From: CAUTUX01 sp963545485 | GTDB lineage: Bacteria > Bacillota > Clostridia > Christensenellales > CAG-917 | DNA: 64,000 nt | Direction of reading: 5' to 3' | Assembly: GCA_963545485.1 (NCBI GenBank) | Contig: CAUUJG010000003.1 | Span: 33,936 to 97,935 of the forward strand | In this document: in pieces, positions 18,232 to 28,042 of the stretch | How positions within the stretch are numbered: the first letter of the stretch is position 1 | Layout of the letters: each line of letters opens with the position of its first letter | Notes under the pieces: model-generated | What the model saw: the letters and a program-made list of their open reading frames with translations, nothing else | The model's database searches: none | What the model was told of the DNA's origin: nothing | Program-made: the position numbers and the translations under genes

Positions 18232-20363
18232 TTTTCATCCTCCTCTAAATTAAAAATTTCTTTGTTCCATCTTCTTAAATCATCTGCTTTAAAATTAGTG
18301 TTTCTGCCTTCTGGATGGATATAAGCGTTTCTGCTTTCCCTAAATTCATGCAGGTCAGAAACAATACTTCTTTCAATTAAACCTGTCATTCTAGCTTCAG
18401 ATAACATGTCAGATAATTTTCCATCTAATCCATATTTGTTTTTAAGAATAATCTCAAGCTTTGCGGAAAGATTAACAAAAACATATTGATAATCTCCAGC
18501 AGATATTTTTTTAGCAATTAAGTCTGCTTTGATATTGTTGGGATTCTTTAAAGCAGAATCTAAAATATTAATATGATCATTAATTGCATTAAAGACTTTT
18601 AAGAAACCATCATATTCTTTGAATAAATTATCATTTGAATTTATTAAAAATTCAATAGATTTTTGTAAATTAAACTGACCATTAAAAGCATTTTTAAATT
18701 CTTGATGGTTTATACTTTCATCATCAATAACATAGTTTTTATAATCAGTAACTCCAGTAATTTTCTTTAAAATGTTAATGAATCTATAAAAATTAGCAAA
18801 ATCTAATAAAGATTTCTCTTCGGCAGATTTTCCATTTATTAGATCTGGAATAGGATTTACATACAAAACAACAATTGATTTATCAAACCCGCTCTTTACA
18901 AGTATTTCATAAACACTAATACTGTGATTGACTTTTAAATTTTTGAATATTCTGTTTAAAACGTCTGTATCAGGAATATTCAAGAATTTAGTAATAGAAC
19001 CTATAATTTTCAAACATGATTCAAGATTGTCTTCTGTTACACCACTTACATATTCATTATAGTTCTCTTCTAATAAAGACTTATATGTGTTTAAGATAGA
19101 GACATTATATAAAGCATATTGCTTCATTTCATTCAAACATACAATATTATTTTCTGGATCTTTTCCTAAATATCCTTTAATTATTCCATCAGCAGTTGCA
19201 CTATCTTTTGTAATATTTGTTAATTGAACTAATTGTTTAAAATTATCTTCACTATAAGGCCTAATCGAGTCTACATAAGGTTTAACTATTTGTTTTAAAG
19301 ATTCTTGTTTTAGTTTCAACTTAAGAACCAAAGGAAGCTGTATTTCACCAAACTTAGTGCTAATAAAATTAAAAATTCCTGGAATGTAAGCAAAAACTGA
19401 ATCATGGATATCTACTTGGATAAATTCTACTTTATCATCCAAAGAGTTTATACAATCTTCACTTTTTATTTGAAAACTACTAGATGGCATATAATTTCCT
19501 TTTGTAATTACCATTTTAGATTTTTGTTTCAATACATCATCTAATTTTCTAGGTATTAAAATTCCATCAATGAAATCGGAATATTTGCTAATTTTTAAGT
19601 TCACATTATAAGATGATTTAAACTTAAACTTATTTTTATAAGCTATAGCTTGTGTAATTATGTCATTACTATAATTTGCATCAAAAAATTTCTGCAAAAT
19701 TAAATCATCAAATATAATATCAACCTTATCACCATCAATATTCACTATACAGTCATACTTCCCAACCCAGTTTTCTGGATATTCAGATAGTTCTACTTTA
19801 GTAATAATCTCTTCTTTTTTTACAGATATTCCTTTACCTTTTTGTAAATTTAAGAAGGCTTCAACATCCTTTTTACATTTAAATTTACTCATAAATTCAG
19901 GAGTTATAACACAATCCATTAATGGTCTAGGTTCTAAATCAGAATCAAGCTTTAGTGATAACTCGTTTTTAGCTATGTCATAAAACACAGACACTTTTAC
20001 ATCTTTGTTCACTCCCGTAGGAATTGACTCTTCGGCGAATATTTTTTTACCGCATGCAGTGAACTTAAAATCACCAATTTTATAAGTGTCAAATTCATTT
20101 TTATTAAAATCACAAACTCGTTCTAAAATGTCCTGATCAAACAAATAGCAAATTGTATCAGCGAAAATGTAATGCAATGATTTAGGAACACCAAAGTTCT
20201 CTAAGACATTTGTTAATCTATCAGCCTTTGATTTTGATTCATTGATAAGGACTAGCAAGATATAAGCTACTCCACTAGGTTTTTTAACCTCAGAATAAGT
20301 TACACTTCCATTTAACTTAAAGAAAGGAAATTGAATTGTTGTATCAAATTTAAACTTATTCAT
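18228..20363 (-). CDS. 711-aa protein with C-terminal HEPN-type domain
   Basis: The C-terminal helical segment (about residues 600-711) carries RNAYIH (R678 to H683) within a helix after LHEFRES, matching the R-x4-6-H motif of HEPN ribonucleases with the usual polar Asn after Arg. The preceding 600 residues are an unrecognised mix of beta-rich (1-330) and helical (330-600) regions. The ATG overlaps the helicase stop (ATGAATAA, 8 bp), with an AAGGAGA site upstream. HEPN proteins in defence loci usually cut RNA (tRNA, mRNA), so this is the likely effector. Alternatives are a non-catalytic HEPN scaffold (Apea/DUF4145-like). Confidence 0.78.
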   Translation of the reverse strand: MNKFKFDTTIQFPFFKLNGSVTYSEVKKPSGVAYILLVLINESKSKADRLTNVLENFGVPKSLHYIFADTICYLFDQDILERVCDFNKNEFDTYKIGDFKFTACGKKIFAEESIPTGVNKDVKVSVFYDIAKNELSLKLDSDLEPRPLMDCVITPEFMSKFKCKKDVEAFLNLQKGKGISVKKEEIITKVELSEYPENWVGKYDCIVNIDGDKVDIIFDDLILQKFFDANYSNDIITQAIAYKNKFKFKSSYNVNLKISKYSDFIDGILIPRKLDDVLKQKSKMVITKGNYMPSSSFQIKSEDCINSLDDKVEFIQVDIHDSVFAYIPGIFNFISTKFGEIQLPLVLKLKLKQESLKQIVKPYVDSIRPYSEDNFKQLVQLTNITKDSATADGIIKGYLGKDPENNIVCLNEMKQYALYNVSILNTYKSLLEENYNEYVSGVTEDNLESCLKIIGSITKFLNIPDTDVLNRIFKNLKVNHSISVYEILVKSGFDKSIVVLYVNPIPDLINGKSAEEKSLLDFANFYRFINILKKITGVTDYKNYVIDDESINHQEFKNAFNGQFNLQKSIEFLINSNDNLFKEYDGFLKVFNAINDHINILDSALKNPNNIKADLIAKKISAGDYQYVFVNLSAKLEIILKNKYGLDGKLSDMLSEARMTGLIERSIVSDLHEFRESRNAYIHPEGRNTNFKADDLRRWNKEIFNLEEDEK

Positions 20364-23300
20364 TTATCATTGTCTCCTTGTCATCAAGAACATCAACATC
20401 ATCTATGACTTTACCATATTGTTCGATAGTTGCTAATATCTCTTCATAAACTCTAAAGTTCTTTCTTTCCATTCCAGCTCTGCCATGAACATCAGGAAGA
20501 TCTATAACACCTTTAGTTTCAAGATATTTTCTATTTCCAACCACTATTAGCATTCTTCTTGCTCTTGAAAGAGCAACATTAATTCTTTGATAAGCAAGAA
20601 TAAACCCTGGATTACTTCTCTTAGGATCTTCTGGATTTCTAACAGTTGATAAAATAATTATGTCCCTTTCATCACCTTGGAAGTCATCAACAGTTGAAAC
20701 AATCATTTTTTCTATATCTGTTTTGAAAGCATCCGTTTTTACTTTTTCACTCTTTAATATATCTTTTATTTTTCTTGCTTGATCACCATATGTACAGATA
20801 ACACCAATGCTTAGTCTTTCTCTTTCTGGATTTTGCTTGAAGTAGTTATTTAACTTTCTAATTAATTCAACCACTACTTTTGCTTCGCCTGTATTATACA
20901 TTGAAGTTGAATCAGCTTCATGCGTTTCATTTTGCTTACAGTCAACAAAATAAATATGTTTGTCTGGTTCAATAATATTACGACCATTAGAAAGGAGCTT
21001 TACATTATGTCTCTTATTATTATTTTGTCCCTCCCAGCCTAATTGTAATTCGTTTTGATAAAAATGATTAAAAACATTCATGATATGCTCATGACATCTG
21101 TATTGTTGAACCAGCATAGTCTTATAGCTTTCTGGGATTTTCTCGAATAATGTTTTGAAAAAACACTTTTCATAAAGTTGAGTAAAAACTTTATTAATAT
21201 GTGGATTTATTATATTTTCATCTAGACCTTCAAAATCATCATCACGCAACTTAGAAAATTCATACATAGGTGGTAATTGTCTATGGTCACCAACGAGAAT
21301 GACAGTCTTACCATATAAAATAGGTATTAATAAATCTATAAAGCTAGATTTTGAAACTTCATCAATTATAACAACATCAATTCCTACGGATTTGATGTCA
21401 ATATCATCGATATTATATTCGGATAAAGCATCTACAGTCCTACCGCTAAACCTATTGTTTGAAGTACACGTGATTCCAAATACATTAGCATTCTCGAATA
21501 AATCTTTTGTAAAATCCTTACGATCTCCTTCAATTACATCTTGACTTGAAATGTAATTTGAAATCTTTTCATACATTGGTATCTTTTCTTTATTTTCTTT
21601 TTCTTTTGATTCGTAGCCAGTTTCTAGTTCATTCCACTTTTTTTTAATGATCCTTAAGGCTTCATCAATATCCTTAAATGGTTCTGAAATTTCAAATGAC
21701 TTAAAGAAAATTGTTAACTCGTTTTCAAGTCTATACTTATTTTCTTGAATCTCCTTAACATCAGTTCTTTCTTGAACCTCGATAATATCATCATGGATGC
21801 GTTTAATTTCGCATTTTTGATCATCAATATATTTATCAATACTATTTTGCTTATCTTTAAAACTGGAAATTTCTTTATCAACTTTCTCTAAATATTGAAC
21901 TTTTATCTCCAATAAATGATCTTTAATAGATCTAATTAAATCTGTAATTGTTGACACTTTAGAAACTAGATATGAATAAGCAAAAATTCTATTTAACTTC
22001 AAATCAAAAGTTGAAACAGATGCTGTATCGTTATTTAATTCGTTTAGAATATTTCTTAACTCTTTCCTAATTTCATTAACCTTATTTTTATATGATTCAT
22101 CTCTTAAATCACCTAATTCATCAGTATATTTATTAAGCTCTTTTCTAAGGTCATCTCTTTTGATTTCTAATAATGTTCTATTTGATTCAGGATTAATAAC
22201 CGCAAGTTCTCTTTGCACCTCATCAGCTTTAATAGTATTAATATTGTTCACTAATTCTCCTAAATCAATATCACAATAAACAGTTTTATCAAATAAAGGT
22301 TCTAATACTTTTCTGTATTCTAAAATAATATCAATTTTAGTGCCTTCATCAGGTCTTAAATTATCATTTTCAATATGACGTTTTGTTCTTATTAAAATAT
22401 CTAAATCAATTCTTACAGAATCTTTTTTACCATTAAATTCGACTATTTTAGAATTAAATCCTTTAGCCTTATTTTCTAAAGCTCCTATTTCATCATTAGC
22501 TTTTTCCAATACGCTTTGAGATTTATCAATTTTAGATTTTAATAGTTTTAATCTATCGTATGTTTCAGCAAATTCTATTTTATTCTTTTCAAAATTCTTA
22601 TATCTTTCAACAGATTTTTTCATGTTAGAAGATATATTCATGTAAAAGTTATCAACTAAGAATTTAGGATCATATTCACTATCTTTTTTGTTATTGTTTG
22701 ATGGAATTAATCTAATAGGCACAATTTCAGCTATTTTTGGCAATCTTTCAAAAACATTATCAATAGCCTTATGTGTTTCACTTGAAATTAAAACCTTTTT
22801 CCCTTTTTTTACAAGTTGAGCTACAGCCTCAGCAATTACCTGAGTTTTACCAGTTCCTGGAGGTCCCTGTAACAAGAATATTCCATTACTTGATACAGCT
22901 TTTCTAACTGCCTCTTTTTGTCTTGCATTTAATGAATCTAAATACCAGACCCAGTCACTAGATTCAACACTTATTGAGTTTAATTCTTGCGGATTAAATA
23001 AATAAGTAGATAAATATGGATTTTTAACATATCCGGAATAAAAATTCTTTAGTGCTTGTTCTTGCCTTGCTATCTTCGCTTTCTCTGCTCTATTGTCATA
23101 GACAATGTATTGACATGTAGAGATAACATTTATTTGCTTATCTTTGATTACATTATTTGCATCACCCAAACGGAAATATAGTGAAAACCTAATTATTGTT
23201 TCTTCGTCAATAACACTATCTTTGTCTTTTTTTAACTTCGCATCTAGGTCTTCCTTAACTCGAATCTTTTTATTTCTGATATCATCTCTATATCTATTAG

Positions 23301-24822
23301 AAATTTCAGACATCTTTTTTGTTTTATACTTGGAAAGTTCTTGACCATGTTGATTGCTGAGTTCGGCTTTAAATTGATCTAATTTTTTTGAAAATTCCTT
23401 TTGAGCTCGTAATTCTACATCTGCAACAGCTGCATCAATGATTTTTTTAAGCCTTGCTTCATAATGTTTATCGTCCTCTTTTTTTTCCTTTTGAATAGAA
23501 CGAACGGCTTTATTTTTTGCATCCTCTTTTTGAGTTTTAATAACGTCATCATTAAGTAATAATTTTTTTAATTCATGCTCTTTGCTTTCTAATTGCACCT
23601 TATGATTTTCCTTTAGAACTTTATCAAAATCCTCTACTGCTTTTGTTAGTTCATTATTTTTCATCTTTTCAAACAAAGCATCTATATTTTTATATAATTT
23701 ATCCATATTGATACCATATTCATGATCTAATTGAGCTAAATGCTCATCTGGCGAAATATCATATGAAACAATTTTAAATCTATCGCCAAGTGCATAACCT
23801 GCATTTAATAGCTCTGCAAATGTTATAGCTTGTGCGTTGCCATTTTTATCTTTAAATTTAGATTGACCACTAGGATTTTCTGATGTAATAAAGACATTGT
23901 CACTAGCAAGTGATCTGATCCTTCTTTCCTCTTCATTTACAGGTTTACCTCTTTTGGTAACTTTTGCTTCATTAAATGCTTTTCTATTTCTTTCAATATC
24001 TAATCTAATAAGCGGAAATTCTTCTGCATCTTCAATTTGCGTGCTTAAGCACACCATGTTCCCATAGCTAAATTCTTTTAAACCATCTAGCAAATAATCA
24101 TCATAAATAGTTGAGTTCTTTTTATAATCTTTTCTGTTTATAGCGTATGCCTTAACAAACATAGCTCTATCAAGTTTGAAATTTCTTTTTGATTGTTCAC
24201 TTAAATAGTAATTTCTAAAATCTATATATTTATTCCATTCTTCATAAGTAGCACGAATTCGCTCAGGTCTACTAACTGTATAGCAAGATTCAATCAAATC
24301 TAAGACTCTATTAGGAGTGAAATATGTATCATTGTAATCAACATTATTTATTGACCAGGAATTTTTAGCAAAAGAGTTACATACTCGTTCATTCACAACC
24401 ATATCATTTGGAGATGACATTGAAGAATCAATTAGCTGAATACCTTTAACTTGAAGCATTTTCAACTTTGCACCTTCATAGATATCACCAATTAAAATAA
24501 TATTTTGATTATCTGGGAGAACCCTTTTCATGTTTAGAGATAGTTCGGGTCTTAAAACAACATTATTTAAAAATGTAGGTTTACCTTCTGCCGACTGGTA
24601 TTTTTCTCTTAAAAAATTAGGACAAGATATATAATATCTTTTTGCCATGCCAGATGGGAAACAATCCTCAATAAAATTATTAAAAGAGGATGTTTGTCTA
24701 TCTAATGGGATTCGTTTTTGAATTAATTTGAATTGATCGTTCAAAGAAAGATTATAAAAATCATTTTTCGATCCAGAACCTTTGTCTAAATGCTCACTGT
24801 AAGATATAAATATGTATGGCAT
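20356..24822 (-). CDS. SF1 helicase, Upf1/Dna2 (COG1112) type, first gene of the predicted defence operon
   Basis: A 1488-aa protein. Residues 1-370 form an unrecognised N-terminal region and 375-535 a charged coiled coil. The helicase core has motif I GPPGTGKT (653-660), motif Ia LISSETHKAIDNV, motif II VIIDEVSK (1151-1158), motif III GDHRQLPP (1178-1185), motif IV QQYRCH (1239-1244), motif V VDDFQGDERDIIILS (1378-1392) and motif VI NVALSRARR (1415-1423). Between Ia and II lies a roughly 400-residue insertion that is mostly coiled coil. The start follows AGAGGAATG. Upf1-like enzymes move on RNA or DNA. Here it probably recognises or processes foreign nucleic acid for the HEPN partner. Confidence 0.9.
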   Translation of the reverse strand: MPYIFISYSEHLDKGSGSKNDFYNLSLNDQFKLIQKRIPLDRQTSSFNNFIEDCFPSGMAKRYYISCPNFLREKYQSAEGKPTFLNNVVLRPELSLNMKRVLPDNQNIILIGDIYEGAKLKMLQVKGIQLIDSSMSSPNDMVVNERVCNSFAKNSWSINNVDYNDTYFTPNRVLDLIESCYTVSRPERIRATYEEWNKYIDFRNYYLSEQSKRNFKLDRAMFVKAYAINRKDYKKNSTIYDDYLLDGLKEFSYGNMVCLSTQIEDAEEFPLIRLDIERNRKAFNEAKVTKRGKPVNEEERRIRSLASDNVFITSENPSGQSKFKDKNGNAQAITFAELLNAGYALGDRFKIVSYDISPDEHLAQLDHEYGINMDKLYKNIDALFEKMKNNELTKAVEDFDKVLKENHKVQLESKEHELKKLLLNDDVIKTQKEDAKNKAVRSIQKEKKEDDKHYEARLKKIIDAAVADVELRAQKEFSKKLDQFKAELSNQHGQELSKYKTKKMSEISNRYRDDIRNKKIRVKEDLDAKLKKDKDSVIDEETIIRFSLYFRLGDANNVIKDKQINVISTCQYIVYDNRAEKAKIARQEQALKNFYSGYVKNPYLSTYLFNPQELNSISVESSDWVWYLDSLNARQKEAVRKAVSSNGIFLLQGPPGTGKTQVIAEAVAQLVKKGKKVLISSETHKAIDNVFERLPKIAEIVPIRLIPSNNNKKDSEYDPKFLVDNFYMNISSNMKKSVERYKNFEKNKIEFAETYDRLKLLKSKIDKSQSVLEKANDEIGALENKAKGFNSKIVEFNGKKDSVRIDLDILIRTKRHIENDNLRPDEGTKIDIILEYRKVLEPLFDKTVYCDIDLGELVNNINTIKADEVQRELAVINPESNRTLLEIKRDDLRKELNKYTDELGDLRDESYKNKVNEIRKELRNILNELNNDTASVSTFDLKLNRIFAYSYLVSKVSTITDLIRSIKDHLLEIKVQYLEKVDKEISSFKDKQNSIDKYIDDQKCEIKRIHDDIIEVQERTDVKEIQENKYRLENELTIFFKSFEISEPFKDIDEALRIIKKKWNELETGYESKEKENKEKIPMYEKISNYISSQDVIEGDRKDFTKDLFENANVFGITCTSNNRFSGRTVDALSEYNIDDIDIKSVGIDVVIIDEVSKSSFIDLLIPILYGKTVILVGDHRQLPPMYEFSKLRDDDFEGLDENIINPHINKVFTQLYEKCFFKTLFEKIPESYKTMLVQQYRCHEHIMNVFNHFYQNELQLGWEGQNNNKRHNVKLLSNGRNIIEPDKHIYFVDCKQNETHEADSTSMYNTGEAKVVVELIRKLNNYFKQNPERERLSIGVICTYGDQARKIKDILKSEKVKTDAFKTDIEKMIVSTVDDFQGDERDIIILSTVRNPEDPKRSNPGFILAYQRINVALSRARRMLIVVGNRKYLETKGVIDLPDVHGRAGMERKNFRVYEEILATIEQYGKVIDDVDVLDDKETMINE

Positions 24823-25377
24823 CTTTCATTCCTCTTTTAGTCGCCTAATGAATTGTTATATGTATCAGTTACTTGTTTCACTTATTCTAAAAAATAGTCT
24901 TCTTAGTTCCATTTTGCATCTTCTACATTTTCACATAAACCGATAGCACAAACTTCATCAAAAATAGTAGCGACTCTTTTAGAACTTTCAAAATGAACTG
25001 CTCATCAAGTTTTACTATTGATAAAACTAAGCCGATATTTCTTGTAGGTATAGCTCTTACTCAATATTTCGGAGCCCGTCTTGTATCTAAACTAATATCT
25101 GAACTAATTATACCATAATCCCATCTTTGGCACTTCTGTAAAATTACATTAAAAAATTAACCCAAACTATAAACTCTACCACATATAGTAGACGTTAAAT
25201 AAGCTCATTTAAGCATGTGCCCAAATTGCCCCCAAAACTTTATTATCAGTGTCTCATCGGCGTTCTTCGACGGTTGTTTAAATGAACAATCAATTAATTA
25301 ATTTAAATGACTAATTATCCTTGACTTGAGGAACACATTACTCAAAAACAGCTTAAGATATCTGCTTGTTGAATCTC
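24823..25377. other. intergenic stretch with possible gene remnant
   Basis: No intact gene. On the minus strand around 24895-24985 one frame reads SKRVATIFDEVCAIGLCENV followed by EDAKWN and a stop, which looks like a coding remnant of unknown origin. The rest shows nothing recognisable. Confidence 0.35.
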
Positions 25378-26073
25378 CTATTCTAAAACTGGTTCTTCAT
25401 GTGAAATCTCTTTATCAAAAACGATTCCGTCTATCCCTTTTTCAAATATAAAAGCTTTCAAATCATCCTTTTCGTCATAGCTATAAAACTTACTAAGCAA
25501 CTGTCCAAACGAATTAATATCTTTTTCTGGAATCGTAATAATGCCTTTACCGTGTGAAATCATATCTGCATTTGCTATTAACATAGCCGTTCTCTTATTG
25601 CCATCCCAAAAAAGTTGCTGTTTCATCATCCAAAGCATTCTCTCTACTGATCGCTCGGTACACCCCGGAATTCGTTCAAATTCCTTTATTTTCTCTATCA
25701 CTTCTTCTTTGGTCGGTATTGACGGTCTATAGTCTGTTCCAGTAATACGAACTCCACCATTTCTCAACACTCCCCATGCGATAGCTTCATCTTTTGCAAC
25801 TTCGTTATGAACATCCAATATATACTCTAAAGTTATTGGTTTATCAATATTACATAGAACATATTTCCAGGCGTGTTTTAAATTAAAAACGGTATTCACA
25901 TCTGCAATATTAACTTCCTCAAGTCGTGCCTTATAATAAATAGCATACGTCTCAGAGAATGTTATATCTAGACCCTCAAGTTTAATACTATTGTATATGC
26001 TGCCAATGATATTCCTTTTAGCTAAAAATATATTTTCATTTTTTGTCATATTATATTTGTCTTTAATGTACAT
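25378..26073 (-). CDS. Fic-fold protein with Gln in place of the catalytic His
   Basis: A 231-aa single-domain Fic protein. The core reads QLFWDGNKR at 153-161, again with Gln where the catalytic His belongs and with the Phe, Asp, Gly, Asn and Arg kept. SIKLEG (29-34) fits the S/T-x-x-x-E-G inhibitory motif of class II Fic proteins. The downstream GKGIITIPEKD strand matches the GILVIPEKE of the larger Fic at 12036-12980, so both belong to one subgroup. The start has an AGGAGA site. No antitoxin partner is adjacent. The activity of this Gln form is unknown. Confidence 0.82.
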   Translation of the reverse strand: MYIKDKYNMTKNENIFLAKRNIIGSIYNSIKLEGLDITFSETYAIYYKARLEEVNIADVNTVFNLKHAWKYVLCNIDKPITLEYILDVHNEVAKDEAIAWGVLRNGGVRITGTDYRPSIPTKEEVIEKIKEFERIPGCTERSVERMLWMMKQQLFWDGNKRTAMLIANADMISHGKGIITIPEKDINSFGQLLSKFYSYDEKDDLKAFIFEKGIDGIVFDKEISHEEPVLE

Positions 26074-26198
26074 TATTTTCTCCTATATTGTACTTATTAC
26101 AAAACTAGCACTATGAAAATTACAATATGTATGTATAAGATACTTGCTATAACTCATACCGTATAGTTTTAGAGAATATTAGTCAAATATTAGGCAGT

Positions 26199-26228
26199 AT
26201 CAAAAAGTTATCGCCAACATCAAAAAGT
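26199..26228. repeat. two direct repeats upstream of the Fic gene
   Basis: ATCAAAAAGT is found at 26199-26208 and 26219-26228 (20-bp period), each followed or preceded by a short TCGC. It lies 126-155 bp upstream of the Fic start at 26073 and resembles in layout the phased repeats in front of the two intact ATPase genes. Confidence 0.5.
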
Positions 26229-26418
26229 CGCTCAAACTATGTTTGCTTATTGGCTCAACTATATAATAGCCACATACCAACTACCCAAATTCATCAAATT
26301 CAATGCCCCACTTTATGATTCAAGATCATCTACCTATACAAATAAATATATTAAACGATTATCATTTAACCTATATGGCAAATTAAACATAGATTGATAT
26401 CAGCAGATCATACATTAG

Positions 26419-26467
26419 TTTTTTACTTCTAAAAAAAACTATTTACACAAGATTCCTTACATAATAC
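26419..26467. repeat. 49-bp dispersed intergenic repeat, copy 1
   Basis: This 49-bp segment matches 63472-63520 at about 41 of 49 positions (shared core AAAAAAAACTATTT-CACAA-ATTC). Both copies are intergenic. The surrounding intergenic stretch 26229-26591 shows no other gene-like feature. Confidence 0.5.
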
Positions 26468-26591
26468 ATCAACCTTTGGTGATTTACCTATTACTCACAC
26501 ATCCAAAAACTTCACCTTACAAGACTCTACTCTACGTGCTTTTATTCAAATGAATTAATATTTTTCAATATTAATTAATATTATTAATTAT

Positions 26592-27227
26592 TCACATTGG
26601 ATTTTTAGTTTTATCTCCAACAATCCAATAATCACATATTTTTCCGCCTGTCGATAATGTCTGTTGTCTATGCAACACTGCTTTTCTTTTTTCAATTAAC
26701 ATATAATCAAGATCACAACATAAAGGTAATAAATCAAGATAACCATTTTCTCTAGCAAATTTTTCCATAGGACACCTTGTAAAATGATAATAAAGTCCAT
26801 CCTTATGAAGATTTTCATCAAAATTAAAATCCCATGTTTTATCCTTATATTTCTCATGTTTATCTGCCCATTCTTTCATTTGATACATTCGTTTCGTAAA
26901 TTTTTCCATGTCTTGAGGGATATTTAAATCTAACTTACTTATAGCTTTATTAATTAATTTATTGTTAATAAATTCAACAATTATTTCTTTAAAATCATCT
27001 ACATTAAAGTTCCCTGCTCTGCATACAGCCATAAATACATATCCTAAATAAATATTACCTGACATCGGATTCCTCGTGCCGATATCGTCGGTTTTTTCAA
27101 TCATTTGTTTATATAAACTATGTGCCTTTTTTAAGCTCTCCCTAGTCTTATTCTTCCCAAATTTTCCAACCATTGGTTTCTTCAAAAACAAAGTCATTAA
27201 ACTAAAATACTTACCTTTATATCTCAC
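26592..27227 (-). CDS. L-2-amino-thiazoline-4-carboxylate hydrolase-like protein
   Basis: About 211 aa. The C-terminal half carries the hallmark of the ATC-hydrolase-like family (PF14196): FTRCPMEKFARENG, LLPLCCDLDYMLIEK and QTLSTGGKICDYWI, with conserved Cys, Asp and His/Arg positions. The founding enzyme opens the thiazoline ring in cysteine synthesis from ATC, but most relatives of this type are uncharacterised and often linked to stress or regulation. GTG at 27227 is preferred because GAGG stands 8 bases before it. An upstream GTG at 27236 overlaps the ribosome site. It has no obvious operon partner. Confidence 0.75.
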   Translation of the reverse strand: MRYKGKYFSLMTLFLKKPMVGKFGKNKTRESLKKAHSLYKQMIEKTDDIGTRNPMSGNIYLGYVFMAVCRAGNFNVDDFKEIIVEFINNKLINKAISKLDLNIPQDMEKFTKRMYQMKEWADKHEKYKDKTWDFNFDENLHKDGLYYHFTRCPMEKFARENGYLDLLPLCCDLDYMLIEKRKAVLHRQQTLSTGGKICDYWIVGDKTKNPM

Positions 27228-27438
27228 TAAAATCACCTCACTATTTTTTTTCTACACACATTAATAATTATATTTTTTAGAAATTATTACACTAAAATGT
27301 GAAATTTCTATTCAATTAGTATTTGATGAAATCAGAAGAAATCACCATCATACATTACTCCCCTTTTAACACCCGCTCTCCCGCCGTATTGCATGTTTCG
27401 TGAACTTAATTCTAAATTTGTAAAATCTATCATCTCAA

Positions 27439-27837
27439 TCATAATCTAAACCTTCTTACTAGTGTTTCCCACTGATAATCATTCAATATCCTCTTCGCCG
27501 TCGCATTTTTTGCATTCGTATCTATCGCACATGCAAGATTCATATATAACCCATAGTCATCTTCTAAATCCGCTTTTTCGGCATCATCTACTAAGTTTTG
27601 AATATTTTGTGGCAACTTAAAATCTATTTTTATGCTATCATCCAAATAATTGTACTTGATATTTCTCTTTATATCTTCTTCGATTAAACCAATAATATAT
27701 TGTGTCATATTATCAACCTTAGACAATCTATCAATCAAATGCTGATTTTCCTTACGAATCCTAAACTTAAAAGTCTTATAATTGTCCTTAATGTATTTGT
27801 TTATATATTCTCTATTTGTTTGCTTATCTTGTTTCAT
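27439..27837 (-). CDS. small ribbon-helix-helix-like protein, mobile-element type
   Basis: A 132-aa charged protein. FKFRIRKENQHLIDRLSKV and the following TQYIIGLIEEDIKR match the pattern (beta strand, helix, Q/S-YI-x-LI-x-EDI helix) of small RHH-like proteins often found in integrative and conjugative elements. The C-terminal 60 residues have no recognised domain. There is no clear ribosome site. A TATAAA lies 8 bases before the ATG, so the mRNA may be nearly leaderless. It may be a lone remnant of an element, as no integrase or relaxase is in view. Confidence 0.6.
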   Translation of the reverse strand: MKQDKQTNREYINKYIKDNYKTFKFRIRKENQHLIDRLSKVDNMTQYIIGLIEEDIKRNIKYNYLDDSIKIDFKLPQNIQNLVDDAEKADLEDDYGLYMNLACAIDTNAKNATAKRILNDYQWETLVRRFRL

Positions 27838-28042
27838 ATCTTTAATTTATATCATTAGGGGGCAAATGTAAATATACCTAAAGAAAAATGTATCTTCATA
27901 GTATCAGAAAGACTTCATCAACATTATTTCCACATTTCTAGTATATGCTGATTAGCCAAGAAATTTACTGCAAAACAACTTTTCAAGCCAAATACCTTGC
28001 TATTTTTTTTTGATTTAGAATCCTCCCATTGAAGGAGGTAAT

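Noticed and set aside
24780..24822. IFISYS near the helicase N-terminus, resembling the start of a TIR domain
   Set aside because: The following residues lack the other TIR strands and the catalytic Glu context, and the match is only six residues.
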